The notes: generated by a model not told the origin, from the sequence alone. A stretch of DNA of 64,000 nucleotides from Ruminococcus_G sp050944435 (GCA_050944435.1 JBMNRB010000006.1:62001-126000), one strand, 5' to 3'; shown: positions 17,000-27,025, counted from the first letter of the stretch. A program made the numbers and translations.

Positions 17000-18727
17000 T
17001 CATTCTGTCATGTGATAGTAATGGGCATAGATCCCATTTCGTTTAATCAGTTCGTCATGGGTTCCCCGTTCGGCGATGCCGTTGTCAGCCACAACCAGGA
17101 TTTCATCGGCGCCGCGAATGGTGGAAAGCCGGTGGGCGATGGTAATGGTGGTTCTGTTTTTAGCCAGCACATCCAGACTTTGCTGAATCCAGTGTTCGCT
17201 TTCGTTGTCGAGGGCGCTGGTTGCCTCATCCAGGATTAAAATCGGCGGGTTTTTCAAAAAAACACGGGCAATGGCGATTCTCTGTTTCTGGCCTCCGGAC
17301 AGGCGGGCGCCCCGCTCTCCCACATAAGTATCATAGCCATCGGGAAGAGACATGATAAAGTCATGGATATTGGCTTTCTTTGCGGCCAAAGTAATCTCCT
17401 CCAGGGAAGCGCCGGGTTTTCCATAGGCAATGTTTTCTTTTATGGTGCCGCAGAACAGGTATACGTCCTGCTGTACGATGCCTATCTGGCTGCGCAGAGA
17501 CTGTAAAGACAGTCTGCGGACATCCTTTCCATCTATGGTGATTTTTCCGCCGGTGACATCATAAAAACGGGGCAGCAAAGAACAGATGGTTGTTTTCCCG
17601 CTGCCGGAAGGCCCGACAAGGGCCACCGATTTGCCGGCGGTTATTTGAAAAGAGACATCCGTCAACACAGGAGTGTCGTCGTCGCTGTAATGAAAAGATA
17701 CTTTATCATAGCAGACGGTTCCCCGCACATCGTTCAGCGGTACGGCGTCCGGTGCGTCGGTGATTTCCGGAGCAGTTTCAATTACGGCAGTAAACCGCCG
17801 AAATCCCGACAGACCTTTCTGCATCATTTCTGTCAGTTCCACCAGAATTTGAATGGGGCTGATAAAGATGCCGATATAGAGGGCGTACATGGCCAGATCG
17901 GAAACCTGCATGGTTCCCCTGGCGATCAGATATCCTCCGTATACCAGAGTGACCAGGTACATCAGGCCCTGGAAGAAGGTGTTTCCGCCCATGAAGCTTC
18001 CCATGCATTTATAATTATCCTTTTTTGACAGAAGAAAGGCGTGATTGCTTTTGGAAAATTTACGGCGTTCCACATCTTCGTTGGCGAAGGACTGGACAAC
18101 ACGGATACCTGCCAGCGTATCCTGCAGACTGGCGTTTACGTCTCCGATTTTTTTGCGGTTTTCCATAAAGGTATTCTGCATTCTTTTGTTCTGCCGTGTG
18201 GAAAAAAGAATCATGCAGAAAACCAGCAGGGCAAGGGGGATAGCCAGACGCCAGTTAATAATGAAAAGAAAAACAAAGGAGCCGATGATTTTGATCAGAG
18301 AGATAAAAAGATTTTCCGGTCCATGGTGGGCAAATTCTGAAATGTCGAAAAGGTCAGAGACCAGTTTACTCATCATCTGCCCGGAATTGTTCCGGTCATA
18401 ATAGGAAAAGGATAGTTTTTCATAATGGTCAAATAACTGCTGGCGCATATCCCGTTCCATTCTGGCGCCCATCATGTGTCCCTGGTAGCTGACATAATAT
18501 TTGCACAGACTCTGGAGGGTATACATAAGGAGAAGTATGGCGGCGATGGGAAGCAAAGCATTTAAGATAACCGCGCTGTCCCGGGTGAACAGGGTGGCGG
18601 TTAATGTTCGTAAAATCTGCGGATAGGCCAGATCCACAAGACTGATCAGCGTGGCACAGAGCAGATCCAGGATAAGTACTTTTTTGTAGGGAGAATAGTA
18701 GCCGATAAATTTTTTTAGTGTCTGCAT
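17000..18727 (-). CDS. ABC exporter, fused membrane and ATPase domains
   Basis: A 575-residue half-transporter that probably works as a homodimer. Six membrane helices fill roughly the first 310 residues; the ATPase domain has Walker A GPSGSGKTT, signature LSGGQKQR and Walker B ILILDEATSALD. The family includes multidrug and lipid flippases (MsbA/BmrA-like); the substrate cannot be told. The first ATG with a Shine-Dalgarno site (AAAGGAAA) is at 18727; a GTG at 18769 would overlap the divergent promoter region. It is monocistronic and divergent from the S66 peptidase gene. Confidence 0.9.
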   Translation of the reverse strand: MQTLKKFIGYYSPYKKVLILDLLCATLISLVDLAYPQILRTLTATLFTRDSAVILNALLPIAAILLLMYTLQSLCKYYVSYQGHMMGARMERDMRQQLFDHYEKLSFSYYDRNNSGQMMSKLVSDLFDISEFAHHGPENLFISLIKIIGSFVFLFIINWRLAIPLALLVFCMILFSTRQNKRMQNTFMENRKKIGDVNASLQDTLAGIRVVQSFANEDVERRKFSKSNHAFLLSKKDNYKCMGSFMGGNTFFQGLMYLVTLVYGGYLIARGTMQVSDLAMYALYIGIFISPIQILVELTEMMQKGLSGFRRFTAVIETAPEITDAPDAVPLNDVRGTVCYDKVSFHYSDDDTPVLTDVSFQITAGKSVALVGPSGSGKTTICSLLPRFYDVTGGKITIDGKDVRRLSLQSLRSQIGIVQQDVYLFCGTIKENIAYGKPGASLEEITLAAKKANIHDFIMSLPDGYDTYVGERGARLSGGQKQRIAIARVFLKNPPILILDEATSALDNESEHWIQQSLDVLAKNRTTITIAHRLSTIRGADEILVVADNGIAERGTHDELIKRNGIYAHYYHMTE

Positions 18728-18758
18728 AATGTTTCCTTTCGTTGTTTGTGGTAAACTA

Positions 18759-18764
18759 TATAAT
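18759..18764 (+). promoter_or_regulatory. -10 element for the carboxypeptidase/nucleoside-salvage run
   Basis: TATAAT at 18759-18764 in the 65-base divergent gap, 29 bases before the TTG start at 18793. No good -35 match at 16-18 bases. Confidence 0.4.
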
Positions 18765-18792
18765 ATCACAAAAAGTGAAGGGAGGGAATCAT

Positions 18793-19644
18793 TTGAAAAA
18801 AGCAGGGATTGTCTGTTGTTCCAATGGACAGATGGAAGGGGACGGCGTAATACTGCAGACAGAAAAGATTTTGAAAAAGGCAGGCATTTTGCCTGTTTTC
18901 AGTGATTATATTTATCGGAAGCAGTCGGTATTCGGCGGATCGGCGCAGGAGCGGGCGAAGGCGCTGACGGACTTTTATGAAAATGAGGAAATCGAAGAAA
19001 TTTTCGATATTTCCGGCGGCGATATCGCCAATGAGATACTGCCGTATCTGAATTTTTCCGCGATAAGGAGAAATCCAAAAAGATTCTGGGGATACAGCGA
19101 TCTGACCACGGTGATTAACGGCATATATGCAAAGGCAGGGATTCCCTCTGTTTTGTTTCAGGTAAAAAATCTGGCGCGTACTTCGCAAGAAAAGAGAATT
19201 AATGAGTTTTGCCGGACCGTTTCCGGAGTGGATCAGAGTCTCTTTGATTTTGACTATAAATTTATCCAGGGAGATCAGATGGAGGGCGTCACCGTGGGCG
19301 GCAATATCCGTTGTCTGCTGAAATTGGCAGGCACCCAGTATTGGCCGGAGATGAACGGCAAAATACTGGTGCTGGAGGCGCTGAGCGGAAAGACGCCTCA
19401 GATTGTTGCTTATTTGAATCAGTTGAAACAGATTGGAGTTTTTGATCAGATAAGGGGGATTCTCCTGGGAACATTTACGGAGCTGGAGCAGGAACAGAAT
19501 GGAATATCGGCTGTTCGTCTGGTACAGCAATATGCAGGAGAAGGGATTCCACTGGCGAAGACCGGGGATATTGGACACGGCTGTGACGCAAAAGGCATTG
19601 TAATTGGAAAGGAGATCCTTATCAGGAGAGGAAAAAGAGAATGA
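18793..19644 (+). CDS. S66-family serine carboxypeptidase (LdcA/MccF type)
   Basis: A 283-residue cytoplasmic peptidase of the family that trims the terminal D-amino acid from muropeptides (LdcA) or cleaves microcin C-like compounds (MccF). The nucleophile is expected at Ser102 in WGYSDLT, the acid in LVLEALSGK and the His at 262 in GDIGHGCD, giving the Ser-Glu-His triad. The start is TTG at 18793, because GGGAGGGA lies 7 bases upstream and the earlier in-frame ATG at 18742 falls in the promoter gap. Its stop overlaps the adenosine deaminase start (ATGA). That coupling to nucleoside salvage slightly favours an MccF-like role acting on nucleotide-peptides, but LdcA is equally possible. Confidence 0.83.
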   Translation: MKKAGIVCCSNGQMEGDGVILQTEKILKKAGILPVFSDYIYRKQSVFGGSAQERAKALTDFYENEEIEEIFDISGGDIANEILPYLNFSAIRRNPKRFWGYSDLTTVINGIYAKAGIPSVLFQVKNLARTSQEKRINEFCRTVSGVDQSLFDFDYKFIQGDQMEGVTVGGNIRCLLKLAGTQYWPEMNGKILVLEALSGKTPQIVAYLNQLKQIGVFDQIRGILLGTFTELEQEQNGISAVRLVQQYAGEGIPLAKTGDIGHGCDAKGIVIGKEILIRRGKRE

Positions 19645-20609
19645 ATGGTGAAATGATAAAAGCGTATCCGAAGGTGGAACTTCATTGTCATCTGGACGGT
19701 TCCCTGTCACCGGATTTTATCAACACACGTCTGGGAGAGGATATTTCGATTTCACGCCTTCAGGTGAGCGAAAATTGTCGGGATTTGGCGGAATATCTGG
19801 AAAAATTTGATATTCCTCTTAAATGCCTTCAGGATGAGGAAGGGCTGACCGGCGCGGGATATGACTTTCTGAAAAATCTTTCCGGAGAAAATGTAAAATA
19901 TGTGGAGGTTCGGTTTGCCCCTATGCTTTCTCTGGAGCGGGGACTGGGAGTAAGACAGGTGCTGGAAGCTGTTCTGAATGGATTGGACAGGGGGAAAAAG
20001 GAATTTGGCGTGGAGTATAATGTGATTGTATGCGCCATGCGGCACCATTCCCAGGAGAAAAATCTGGAAATGCTGAAAGCGGCAAGGGAATTTCTGGGAT
20101 ATGGAGTCTGCGCCGCAGATCTGGCCGGCAATGAGGCGGCGTTTCCCATGAAAAATTTTATCTCTTTGTTTGAAGAGGCCGGGAACATGGGATTCCCCTT
20201 TACCATTCACGCAGGGGAATGTAAAGATTCAGAGAATATCCGTGATTCAGTGCTGGCGGGAGCCGGAAGAATCGGCCACGGGATCGCCATGAAAGGGAAC
20301 AGTCAGCTTCAGGAACTCTGCCGGCGCAGACATGTGGGCATTGAGATGTGTCCCATCAGCAATCTGCAGACTAAAGCGGCGGACTCCCAGGCAGAGTATC
20401 CTTTGAGAGAGTTTTTGGACAGGGGTCTTCTGGTGACGGTAAATACAGATAATCGCACGGTGAGCGGTACGACGCTCACCAAAGAGTTGGATTTTATACA
20501 GCGGCAGTATGGAATCACCGATGAGGAGATTTCCATTCTTATGAGAAACGCCGTCGAGACAGCGTTTGCAGATGATTCTGTGAAGGCGGAACTGTATGGG
20601 ATTTTCTAA
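19641..20609 (+). CDS. add: Adenosine deaminase
   Basis: A 322-residue amidohydrolase converting adenosine (or deoxyadenosine) to inosine. The zinc pair is HCH at 15-17 in KVELHCHLDGSL; the other markers are HAGE, GHGIAM and the Asp pair in NTDNRTVSGT. It lies in a run with phosphopentomutase and purine nucleoside phosphorylase, which together take purine nucleosides to free base plus ribose 5-phosphate. The start overlaps the previous stop; AGGAGAGG precedes it. Confidence 0.92.
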   Translation: MNGEMIKAYPKVELHCHLDGSLSPDFINTRLGEDISISRLQVSENCRDLAEYLEKFDIPLKCLQDEEGLTGAGYDFLKNLSGENVKYVEVRFAPMLSLERGLGVRQVLEAVLNGLDRGKKEFGVEYNVIVCAMRHHSQEKNLEMLKAAREFLGYGVCAADLAGNEAAFPMKNFISLFEEAGNMGFPFTIHAGECKDSENIRDSVLAGAGRIGHGIAMKGNSQLQELCRRRHVGIEMCPISNLQTKAADSQAEYPLREFLDRGLLVTVNTDNRTVSGTTLTKELDFIQRQYGITDEEISILMRNAVETAFADDSVKAELYGIF

Positions 20610-20633
20610 AACGACAGTGGGGAGGAATGACAG

Positions 20634-21824
20634 ATGGAGCCATATAAAAGGATTTTTTTAATCGTACTGGATTCTCTGGGAATCGGCGCCATGCCTGACT
20701 CGGAAAGTTACGGCGATACGGGAGTGGACACCTTTGGGCATATCGCAGAGAGGGCGGGAAAAATGAACATTCCCAACCTCAGAAAGCTGGGAATGCTCAA
20801 TCTCCATCCTGTATCGGGGATGGATGGGGTAGAACATCCCGCGGGGCGGTATATGCGTATGGCGGAATTAAGCTGCAGCAAGGATACCATGACCGGCCAC
20901 TGGGAGATGATGGGGCTGAAGGTGGAAAAACCTTTTCGGACGTTCACCGAGCAGGGGTTCCCGCCGGAATTGATTGAAGAACTGGAAAAACGCTGCAAGA
21001 AGAAAGTGATCGGAAATAAAAGCGCCAGCGGGACAGAGATTCTGGATGAATTGGGAGAGGAAGAGATTCGGGACGGTTCCATGATCGTGTATACTTCCGC
21101 AGATTCCGTCCTTCAGATCTGCGGCAATGAAGAGACCTTTGATCTTGAAAACCTGTATCGCTGCTGCGAGATTGCCCGGGAGCTCACCATGAAAGACCAA
21201 TGGAAGGTGGGAAGGGTGATTGCGCGTCCCTATGTGGGAAAGAAAAGAGGAGAGTTTGTACGGACCAGCAACCGTCGGGATTATGCCCTGAAGCCTTTTG
21301 GCAGGACCGTTTTGGATGCGCTGAAGGAGAAGGGACTTGATGTGATTGCGGTGGGAAAAATCAATGACATCTTTTCCGGAGAAGGAATCACGCAGGCCTG
21401 TCACTCAGACAGTTCCGTTCACGGAATGGAGCAGACCTGTGAAATCTGTCAGGGGGAGTTTCATGGACTTTGTTTTACCAATCTGGTGGATTTTGACGCG
21501 TTATGGGGTCATAGGAGGAATCCGGAAGGATATGCAGAAGAGATCGAAAAATTTGACGAAGGTCTCGGCAGACTCCTGGGGCTGCTCAGAAAAGAGGATC
21601 TGTTGATTCTCACGGCAGATCACGGAAATGATCCCACTTATAAGGGAACGGATCACACCAGGGAGTACGTGCCGTTTCTGGCTTATTCTCCTTCCATGGA
21701 AAAAACAGGCCCCATGGAAGAAAGCGATACTTTTGCCGCCGTTGGCGCTACTATTGCGGACAATTTCCAGGTGGAAATGCCCAAAGGAACCGTGGGCGTC
21801 TCCAGACTGAAAGAATTGATGTAA
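20634..21824 (+). CDS. deoB: Phosphopentomutase
   Basis: A 396-residue enzyme of the alkaline-phosphatase superfamily that interconverts (deoxy)ribose 1-phosphate and 5-phosphate. Metal-binding aspartates are in LDSLGIGAMPDS near the N-terminus and TADHGNDPTYKGTDHTRE near the C-terminus; the phosphothreonine site is in SKDTMTGHWEM. Length matches DeoB. GGGGAGGAATG lies 9 bases before the ATG, and the gene follows add after 24 bases. Confidence 0.95.
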   Translation: MEPYKRIFLIVLDSLGIGAMPDSESYGDTGVDTFGHIAERAGKMNIPNLRKLGMLNLHPVSGMDGVEHPAGRYMRMAELSCSKDTMTGHWEMMGLKVEKPFRTFTEQGFPPELIEELEKRCKKKVIGNKSASGTEILDELGEEEIRDGSMIVYTSADSVLQICGNEETFDLENLYRCCEIARELTMKDQWKVGRVIARPYVGKKRGEFVRTSNRRDYALKPFGRTVLDALKEKGLDVIAVGKINDIFSGEGITQACHSDSSVHGMEQTCEICQGEFHGLCFTNLVDFDALWGHRRNPEGYAEEIEKFDEGLGRLLGLLRKEDLLILTADHGNDPTYKGTDHTREYVPFLAYSPSMEKTGPMEESDTFAAVGATIADNFQVEMPKGTVGVSRLKELM

Positions 21825-21865
21825 AAAAAGAAGAGTGAAAGAACTGGACAGGGGGAAGAAGAAAG

Positions 21866-22675
21866 ATGTATGAAAAGTTAAAAAAATGTGTGGAAGTGAT
21901 CCGAAAAAGAACGGATTTTCAGCCCCGTATGGCCATCGTACTGGGATCCGGACTGGGAGGGTATGCAGATGCAGCACAGATAGAAACGGAAATTTCCTAC
22001 GGAGATATTGATGGTTTTCCCGTTTCCACCGTTGCAGGCCATGAAGGGAAATTTATCTTTGGCTATGTGGGAAAGGTTCCTGTGGTGATGATGCAGGGAC
22101 GGGTTCATTATTACGAAGGGTATGATATGGCGGAAGTAGTTCTTCCCATCCGTTTGATGGGGATGCTGGGAGCAGAAGATATTCTGCTGACCAATGCGGC
22201 GGGAGGTATACGGGAAGAATTCACGCCTGGAGATCTGATGCTGATTACCGATCACATTTCCACCTTTGTTCCCAGTCCGCTGCGGGGCGCCAATATCGAA
22301 GAGCTGGGAGTTCGTTTTCCGGATATGAGCCGTGTGTATGATCGTGATCTGATGGATAAAGTACGCAGAGGAGCGCGTATGCAGAATATCTCTTTAAAAG
22401 AAGGCGTTTACCTTCAGGCGCCGGGACCCAATTACGAAACTCCTGCAGAGATTCGCATGTTCCGGACTTTGGGAGCGGACGCTGTGGGAATGAGTACGGT
22501 GTGCGAGGCGATTGCCGCCCGCCATATGGGAATGAATGTATGCGGAATATCCTGCATAACCAATATGGCTGCAGGGATTCTGAACCGGCCGCTGAACCAT
22601 GAGGAGGTTCAGCAGACAGCAGATCTGGTAAAAGATAAAGTTGAAAACCTTGTGACAGCAGTGATTTGTGCTTAA
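21866..22675 (+). CDS. Purine nucleoside phosphorylase, trimeric type
   Basis: A 269-residue phosphorylase that splits inosine or guanosine with phosphate. It carries the trimeric (PNP-I/PunA) signatures: GSGLGGYAD phosphate loop, GRVHYYEGY, TNAAGGI, and the late base-pocket region MSTVCEA with GISCITNMAAG. It completes the salvage run with add and deoB. A strong bidirectional terminator begins 8 bases after the stop. Confidence 0.94.
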   Translation: MYEKLKKCVEVIRKRTDFQPRMAIVLGSGLGGYADAAQIETEISYGDIDGFPVSTVAGHEGKFIFGYVGKVPVVMMQGRVHYYEGYDMAEVVLPIRLMGMLGAEDILLTNAAGGIREEFTPGDLMLITDHISTFVPSPLRGANIEELGVRFPDMSRVYDRDLMDKVRRGARMQNISLKEGVYLQAPGPNYETPAEIRMFRTLGADAVGMSTVCEAIAARHMGMNVCGISCITNMAAGILNRPLNHEEVQQTADLVKDKVENLVTAVICA

Positions 22676-22682
22676 TTGTGAT

Positions 22683-22716
22683 AAAAAAGGATGGCCGGGG
22701 ATGGCCATCCTTTTTT
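22683..22716. terminator. Bidirectional terminator between PNP and the P-type ATPase
   Basis: GGATGGCC (22689-22696) and GGCCATCC (22703-22710) form a perfect stem with a GGGGAT loop, flanked by six A on the left and six T on the right. Confidence 0.9.
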
Positions 22717-22727
22717 AAGTAAAATAT

Positions 22728-25193
22728 TTATTTAATCCGTATACGGCGGGAGGTCTTTTTTTTCTTTTCCCTGCGGCGCTGGCGCATGCTGCTGAACGTC
22801 TTTTCCACAGTGGCGACAAAAATGCTGGTGTAACGCAGCACCGGTTCAGTTGCCAGGGTGAATACTCCCAGAAGCATACCGCATTTCAGCGATACCTTGC
22901 TGATGGCAAACAGGTCGGGGATAAACATAATGCAAAACAGCATGCCGACGATAACCCCAATGAATATGGACCACCGGATGGCATTCATGGGTTTGCTGAT
23001 ACGGTAAAGGATCATGAATCCCACCACTGCCAGAAGGAGAGTGGCCGCTGTGGAAATATCTGTGGAATCCACACCGAACACCTGACCGAAGACGACGATG
23101 GAACTTACGATGAAAAAGTCCGTAAGCCCGGCCGGCAGGGCAGTGATCAATATATTGGTGATAAAATGACCTTTGATAATATTTTTGTTGGGCTCTAGCG
23201 CCAGCAGAAATCCCGGAACACCGATGGTAAACATACTGATCAGGGAAATCTGCGAAGGTTCCAGCGGATATTCGATCATAAAGGAGATGGAAAACAGCGC
23301 CATCAGGAAAGAGAAAATGTTCTTTACTAAAAACAGACTTCCTGATCTTTGCAGGTTGTTGACCACCCGCCGGCCTTCCAGAACGACAGAAGGCATGCAG
23401 GCAAAATTGTTTTCCAGCAGAACCAGTTGGGAGGCCTGGGCAGCGGCGTCGCTTCCGCTTGCCATAGCCACGCTGCAGTCCGCATCCTTTAACGCCAGAA
23501 CGTCATTGACGCCGTCTCCCGTCATGGCTACGGTTTTTCCATGGCCTTTTAATGCTTTTACAAACTGGCGTTTCTGATTGGGCGTCACCCGCCCGAATAC
23601 CGTGTACTTCAGCACCGCCTCTGAAATTTCTTTTTCCGTGGTCAGAGTGGAAGCATCCACATAATCCGCGGCATTCTTAATGCCTGCTTCCTGTGCGACT
23701 TTGGAAACGGTAACAGGATTATCTCCGGAGATTACTTTGATGTCCACACCCTGTTCGGCAAAATACTGGAAGGTGCTTCGGGCTTCCTTACGGATGGGAT
23801 TGGACAGAAGGACCAGGCAGTAGGGGGTAACTTCCTGCTGCAGTTTCTTTCCGTCTGCAATGCCGTGATATTTTCCAAATACCAGAACGCGGTATCCTTC
23901 CCGGCTGTAGGATTCAATTGTATCCTGATAGTCTTCATAAGCGGAGCGAAGTACAAATTCCGGTGCGCCGATTACGTAAGAAGTCTGCGAAAAGGTAGCG
24001 CTGCTGTATTTGTAGGCGGAGGAGAATGAGGTCGTGGCAGAGGCAGTCTGACCGGATGTTTTCCTGAAATAATTTTTCATGGCGGTCATGGTGATATTGT
24101 CTGCAGCCATGGCGTTGACAAAGTCACCCAGCAGAACCTCAAGGGGAATACCTTCCGTTTCCTCCTGGTAAGTATCCAGGGGAACCACGTCATTGACCTG
24201 CATGGTGTTTTCTGTAATGGTACCGGTTTTGTCCACACAGAGGACGTTGACCCGGGCCAGAGTTTCGATACATTTCATATCGTGGACCAGAACTTTTTTC
24301 TGCGCCAGCCGGACAACGCTGACGGCCAGCGCCACGCTGGACAAAAGGTACAGGCCCTCCGGAATCATTCCGATTACCGCGGCAACCATGGAGGTGACAG
24401 CCGTCTGAAGACTTGCCTTGGCAAACAGAAGCTGCTGTGCAACCAGCATCAGTGCAATGGGAATGATAATGATTCCCACCGCCAGAACCAGTGCGTTCAG
24501 AGAGCGGATCATCTCAGACTGTTCCCCTTCTTTTACCGCCTTCGCCTCCAGCGTCAGTTTGGATACGTAAGAGTCGGCTCCCACCTTGTCCAGTCGGGCC
24601 AGACATTTCCCGGATACGATAAAACTTCCCGACAGAAGAGGATCGTCGGCGGATTTCGTAATTTCATCGGACTCTCCGGTGATCAGCGATTCATTGACCT
24701 GAACTTCACCGCTGACCACAGAGGCGTCTGCCGGAATCTGGTTTCCCGCCTGGAAAACCACCAGATCATCCAGAACCAGCTGATCGGCAGGAATAACCGA
24801 TTCACGGCCGTCACGAAGTACCGTCGCCTTGGGGGCGTTCAATACGCTTAATTTATCCAGCGTCTTTTTGGAACGGATCTCCTGGACAATACCAATCAGC
24901 GTGTTGAAAATAATTACCGGAAGAAAAGTAAGATCCCGAAAAGAACCAACCAGAATCAGCAGGACGGCGATAACGGCAAATACAAGGTTGAAGTAAGTCA
25001 GCAAATTTCCCAGAACGATTTCCTTTATGGTTTTGGAAGGAGGATCCACCGGCGTATTGGCGTATCCGCTTTGCACACGTTCATTTACCTGGGCGGAGGT
25101 AAGCCCTGTTTTGGGATCGGCCGCTATCCGGTCAATGGGTTTCCTGGAAATATGGACCGGCTGTTCTTTTTTTTCTTTTTTAAAGCTAATCAT
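22728..25193 (-). CDS. Cation-transporting P-type ATPase, full length
   Basis: An 821-residue ion pump. In order: cytosolic N-terminus, helices about 60-85 and 88-105, actuator domain with TGES at 172-175, helices about 232-254 and 262-295 including IPEGLYLL, phosphorylation site Asp321 in DKTGT, HAD hinge TGDGVND, and six C-terminal helices, ending in an Arg/Lys-rich tail. There are no N-terminal heavy-metal-binding domains. The order and spacing resemble the CtpE-like branch, for which calcium has been proposed; the ion is not evident here. It starts 3 bases after the rqcH stop and is probably co-transcribed with it. The partial ATPase at the left edge is a paralogue. Confidence 0.92.
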   Translation of the reverse strand: MISFKKEKKEQPVHISRKPIDRIAADPKTGLTSAQVNERVQSGYANTPVDPPSKTIKEIVLGNLLTYFNLVFAVIAVLLILVGSFRDLTFLPVIIFNTLIGIVQEIRSKKTLDKLSVLNAPKATVLRDGRESVIPADQLVLDDLVVFQAGNQIPADASVVSGEVQVNESLITGESDEITKSADDPLLSGSFIVSGKCLARLDKVGADSYVSKLTLEAKAVKEGEQSEMIRSLNALVLAVGIIIIPIALMLVAQQLLFAKASLQTAVTSMVAAVIGMIPEGLYLLSSVALAVSVVRLAQKKVLVHDMKCIETLARVNVLCVDKTGTITENTMQVNDVVPLDTYQEETEGIPLEVLLGDFVNAMAADNITMTAMKNYFRKTSGQTASATTSFSSAYKYSSATFSQTSYVIGAPEFVLRSAYEDYQDTIESYSREGYRVLVFGKYHGIADGKKLQQEVTPYCLVLLSNPIRKEARSTFQYFAEQGVDIKVISGDNPVTVSKVAQEAGIKNAADYVDASTLTTEKEISEAVLKYTVFGRVTPNQKRQFVKALKGHGKTVAMTGDGVNDVLALKDADCSVAMASGSDAAAQASQLVLLENNFACMPSVVLEGRRVVNNLQRSGSLFLVKNIFSFLMALFSISFMIEYPLEPSQISLISMFTIGVPGFLLALEPNKNIIKGHFITNILITALPAGLTDFFIVSSIVVFGQVFGVDSTDISTAATLLLAVVGFMILYRISKPMNAIRWSIFIGVIVGMLFCIMFIPDLFAISKVSLKCGMLLGVFTLATEPVLRYTSIFVATVEKTFSSMRQRRREKKKKTSRRIRIK

Positions 25194-25196
25194 AAA

Positions 25197-26948
25197 CTAC
25201 CTACTTTCTTTTATCTGCCGGATAGATGAGATATCAGGTTCGATCAGCAGGGAGTAGTTGGTGTAATAAACCACGAATCCCGGCTTGCTTCCCTTTGGCT
25301 TTTTGATGTTCTTTTTCTGGGTATAATCAATCTCTACCTTGGGAGCGCTGCGGCCTTTGGAATAGTAAGCGGCCAGTTGTCCCGCTTCTTCAAAGGTGCG
25401 GTCCGGAAGTTCTTCTCCCTGGGTTTTTACGATTACATGGGAACCGGGCTGACCTTTTGCGTGAAACCACCAGTCGTTTCCCGAAGCAAATTTAAAGGTC
25501 AGTTCATCGTTCTGAAAATTATTTTTTCCCACATACATATGAAATCCGTCGCTGGAAACGTAATGGAAAGGCTGAGATAACGTTTTCTTTTTGCTGCGTT
25601 CGCCGGTATGCTTCCGGCGGATGTAACCGTATTCTGCAAGCTCGTCCTTTACCTGGGCCAGGTCTTCTTCGGACATGGCGATATCCAGGGCCATGCTGAT
25701 GGATTCCAGATGCTCCACCTCTTCACGGGTCTCCTTTAAAAGGACTTCCAGGGCCTCCTGGGTTCTTTTAAGTTTGCTGTACCGCTCAAAATATTTTTTT
25801 GCGTTGTCAGAAGGGCTGAGAGTGGGATCCAGAGGTACCGTCACCATTTCATTGGTATAATAGTTGAGGGCGTCGAAGGATTTTGCCTCCGGCTCCAGAT
25901 TATATCCGTAGGTGTTGATCAATTCCCCGTAGATGCGGTATTTTTCCTTTTTCGCCGTATCTTTCAGCTGTTTCTCCTGGAGAATCAGTTTTTTGCTGCT
26001 GCGCTCCAGAGCGGTCTGGACGATGCGGCGCAGTTCTGCAGACTTCTGTCTGATTTTCGTTACGATATTTTTTTCAGCATAATAGGATTCCAGCATTTTG
26101 CTGACAGAATCGTATGTAACGCGGGTCAGATCCCCATACAGAGAAAGAGGGAAACTGGCATATTCTATCGGTTCGGAATCACGGTAAAAGATTCCCGGAG
26201 AAAAGCTGGAGGAGGCTATGTCCTCGACCATGCGGGAGAAAGTGTGATACAGATGTACTTTTTCAATATCCGTTAAAGAATCGGTGGGAGCGCCTCCGTC
26301 GATGGATGCCCGGGCGCAGAGTTCTTCCCCCATCAGAGGGCTGAGGCCTGTCAGGGAGAGGTAGAGCGCTTTTGCGCAGGGAAGGGGACGTGCCAATACT
26401 TTTTCAAGGAACGCCTCGTAGGACACAGTCAGGGGATCCAGTTTCTCCTGGGTCTGCGGAATGAAATAATCGCGGCCGGGAAGCACCTCCCGCACAGAGC
26501 TCATATGAGAAGATACGTGTTTGATGCTGTCGATAATCATGAAGTCTTCGTCACAGAAAATAATGTTGCTGTGTTTTCCCATGATTTCGATCATCAGATA
26601 TTTGCGGCAGATATCGCCCATTTCGTTGAGGTGTTCCAGTTTGATCTGGATAATACGTTCCAGCCCCGGCTGGGTGACGGAAAGAATTTTTCCGTTTCCG
26701 ATATGTTTGCGCAGCAGCATGCAGAAATTGGGCGCAGTCATGGGACTCGGTTTATTGGACTGGGTCAGATAGATAAGGGGAAGCGATGCGCTGGCCGAGA
26801 TAAAAAGACGATACTGTGTCCTTTGATTTTTAACTGTAATCAGCAGTTCGTCGTTTTCCGGCTGTGCAATTTTATTGATTTTTCCGCCGGTAATGGTTTG
26901 GTTTAGTTCAGATACAATATTTGCAATGGTAATACCGTCAAATGCCAT
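25197..26948 (-). CDS. rqcH: Rqc2 homologue RqcH (NFACT family)
   Basis: A 583-residue ribosome quality-control factor. In Bacillus, RqcH binds stalled 50S subunits carrying peptidyl-tRNA and adds C-terminal alanine tails that mark the peptide for degradation. The N-terminal NFACT-N domain begins MAFDGITIANIVSEL and includes LERIIQIKLEHL; two coiled-coil helices lie around residues 290-430. The NFACT-R domain contains GNDWWFHAKGQPGSHVIVKT followed by the basic IDYTQKKNIKKPKGSKPG stretch. Many databases still call the family fibronectin-binding. An extended -10 element TGTTATAAT lies about 30 bases upstream on the minus strand. Confidence 0.94.
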   Translation of the reverse strand: MAFDGITIANIVSELNQTITGGKINKIAQPENDELLITVKNQRTQYRLFISASASLPLIYLTQSNKPSPMTAPNFCMLLRKHIGNGKILSVTQPGLERIIQIKLEHLNEMGDICRKYLMIEIMGKHSNIIFCDEDFMIIDSIKHVSSHMSSVREVLPGRDYFIPQTQEKLDPLTVSYEAFLEKVLARPLPCAKALYLSLTGLSPLMGEELCARASIDGGAPTDSLTDIEKVHLYHTFSRMVEDIASSSFSPGIFYRDSEPIEYASFPLSLYGDLTRVTYDSVSKMLESYYAEKNIVTKIRQKSAELRRIVQTALERSSKKLILQEKQLKDTAKKEKYRIYGELINTYGYNLEPEAKSFDALNYYTNEMVTVPLDPTLSPSDNAKKYFERYSKLKRTQEALEVLLKETREEVEHLESISMALDIAMSEEDLAQVKDELAEYGYIRRKHTGERSKKKTLSQPFHYVSSDGFHMYVGKNNFQNDELTFKFASGNDWWFHAKGQPGSHVIVKTQGEELPDRTFEEAGQLAAYYSKGRSAPKVEIDYTQKKNIKKPKGSKPGFVVYYTNYSLLIEPDISSIRQIKESR

Positions 26949-26975
26949 AATTTTCTCCTTTTGTCGTATGAATTT

Positions 26976-26984
26976 ATTATAACA
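26976..26984 (-). promoter_or_regulatory. Extended -10 promoter of rqcH
   Basis: On the minus strand TGTTATAAT (26984 to 26976) is an extended -10 sequence placed about 28 bases before the rqcH start; no strong -35 is seen. Confidence 0.5.
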
Positions 26985-26996
26985 GAAAAAAATAAT

Positions 26997-27025
26997 TTGA
27001 CTAGGGTTTTATAATGAATTATAAT
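26997..27025 (+). promoter_or_regulatory. Promoter of the yicC-remA-gmk-rpoZ operon
   Basis: TTGACT at 26997-27002, 17-base spacer, TATAAT at 27020-27025. The transcript would have a leader of about 60 bases before the yicC start. Confidence 0.75.

Noticed and set aside
18766..19710. Open frame of 314 codons opposite the S66 peptidase
   Set aside because: Antisense shadow; the plus-strand gene has catalytic residues and coupling to add.
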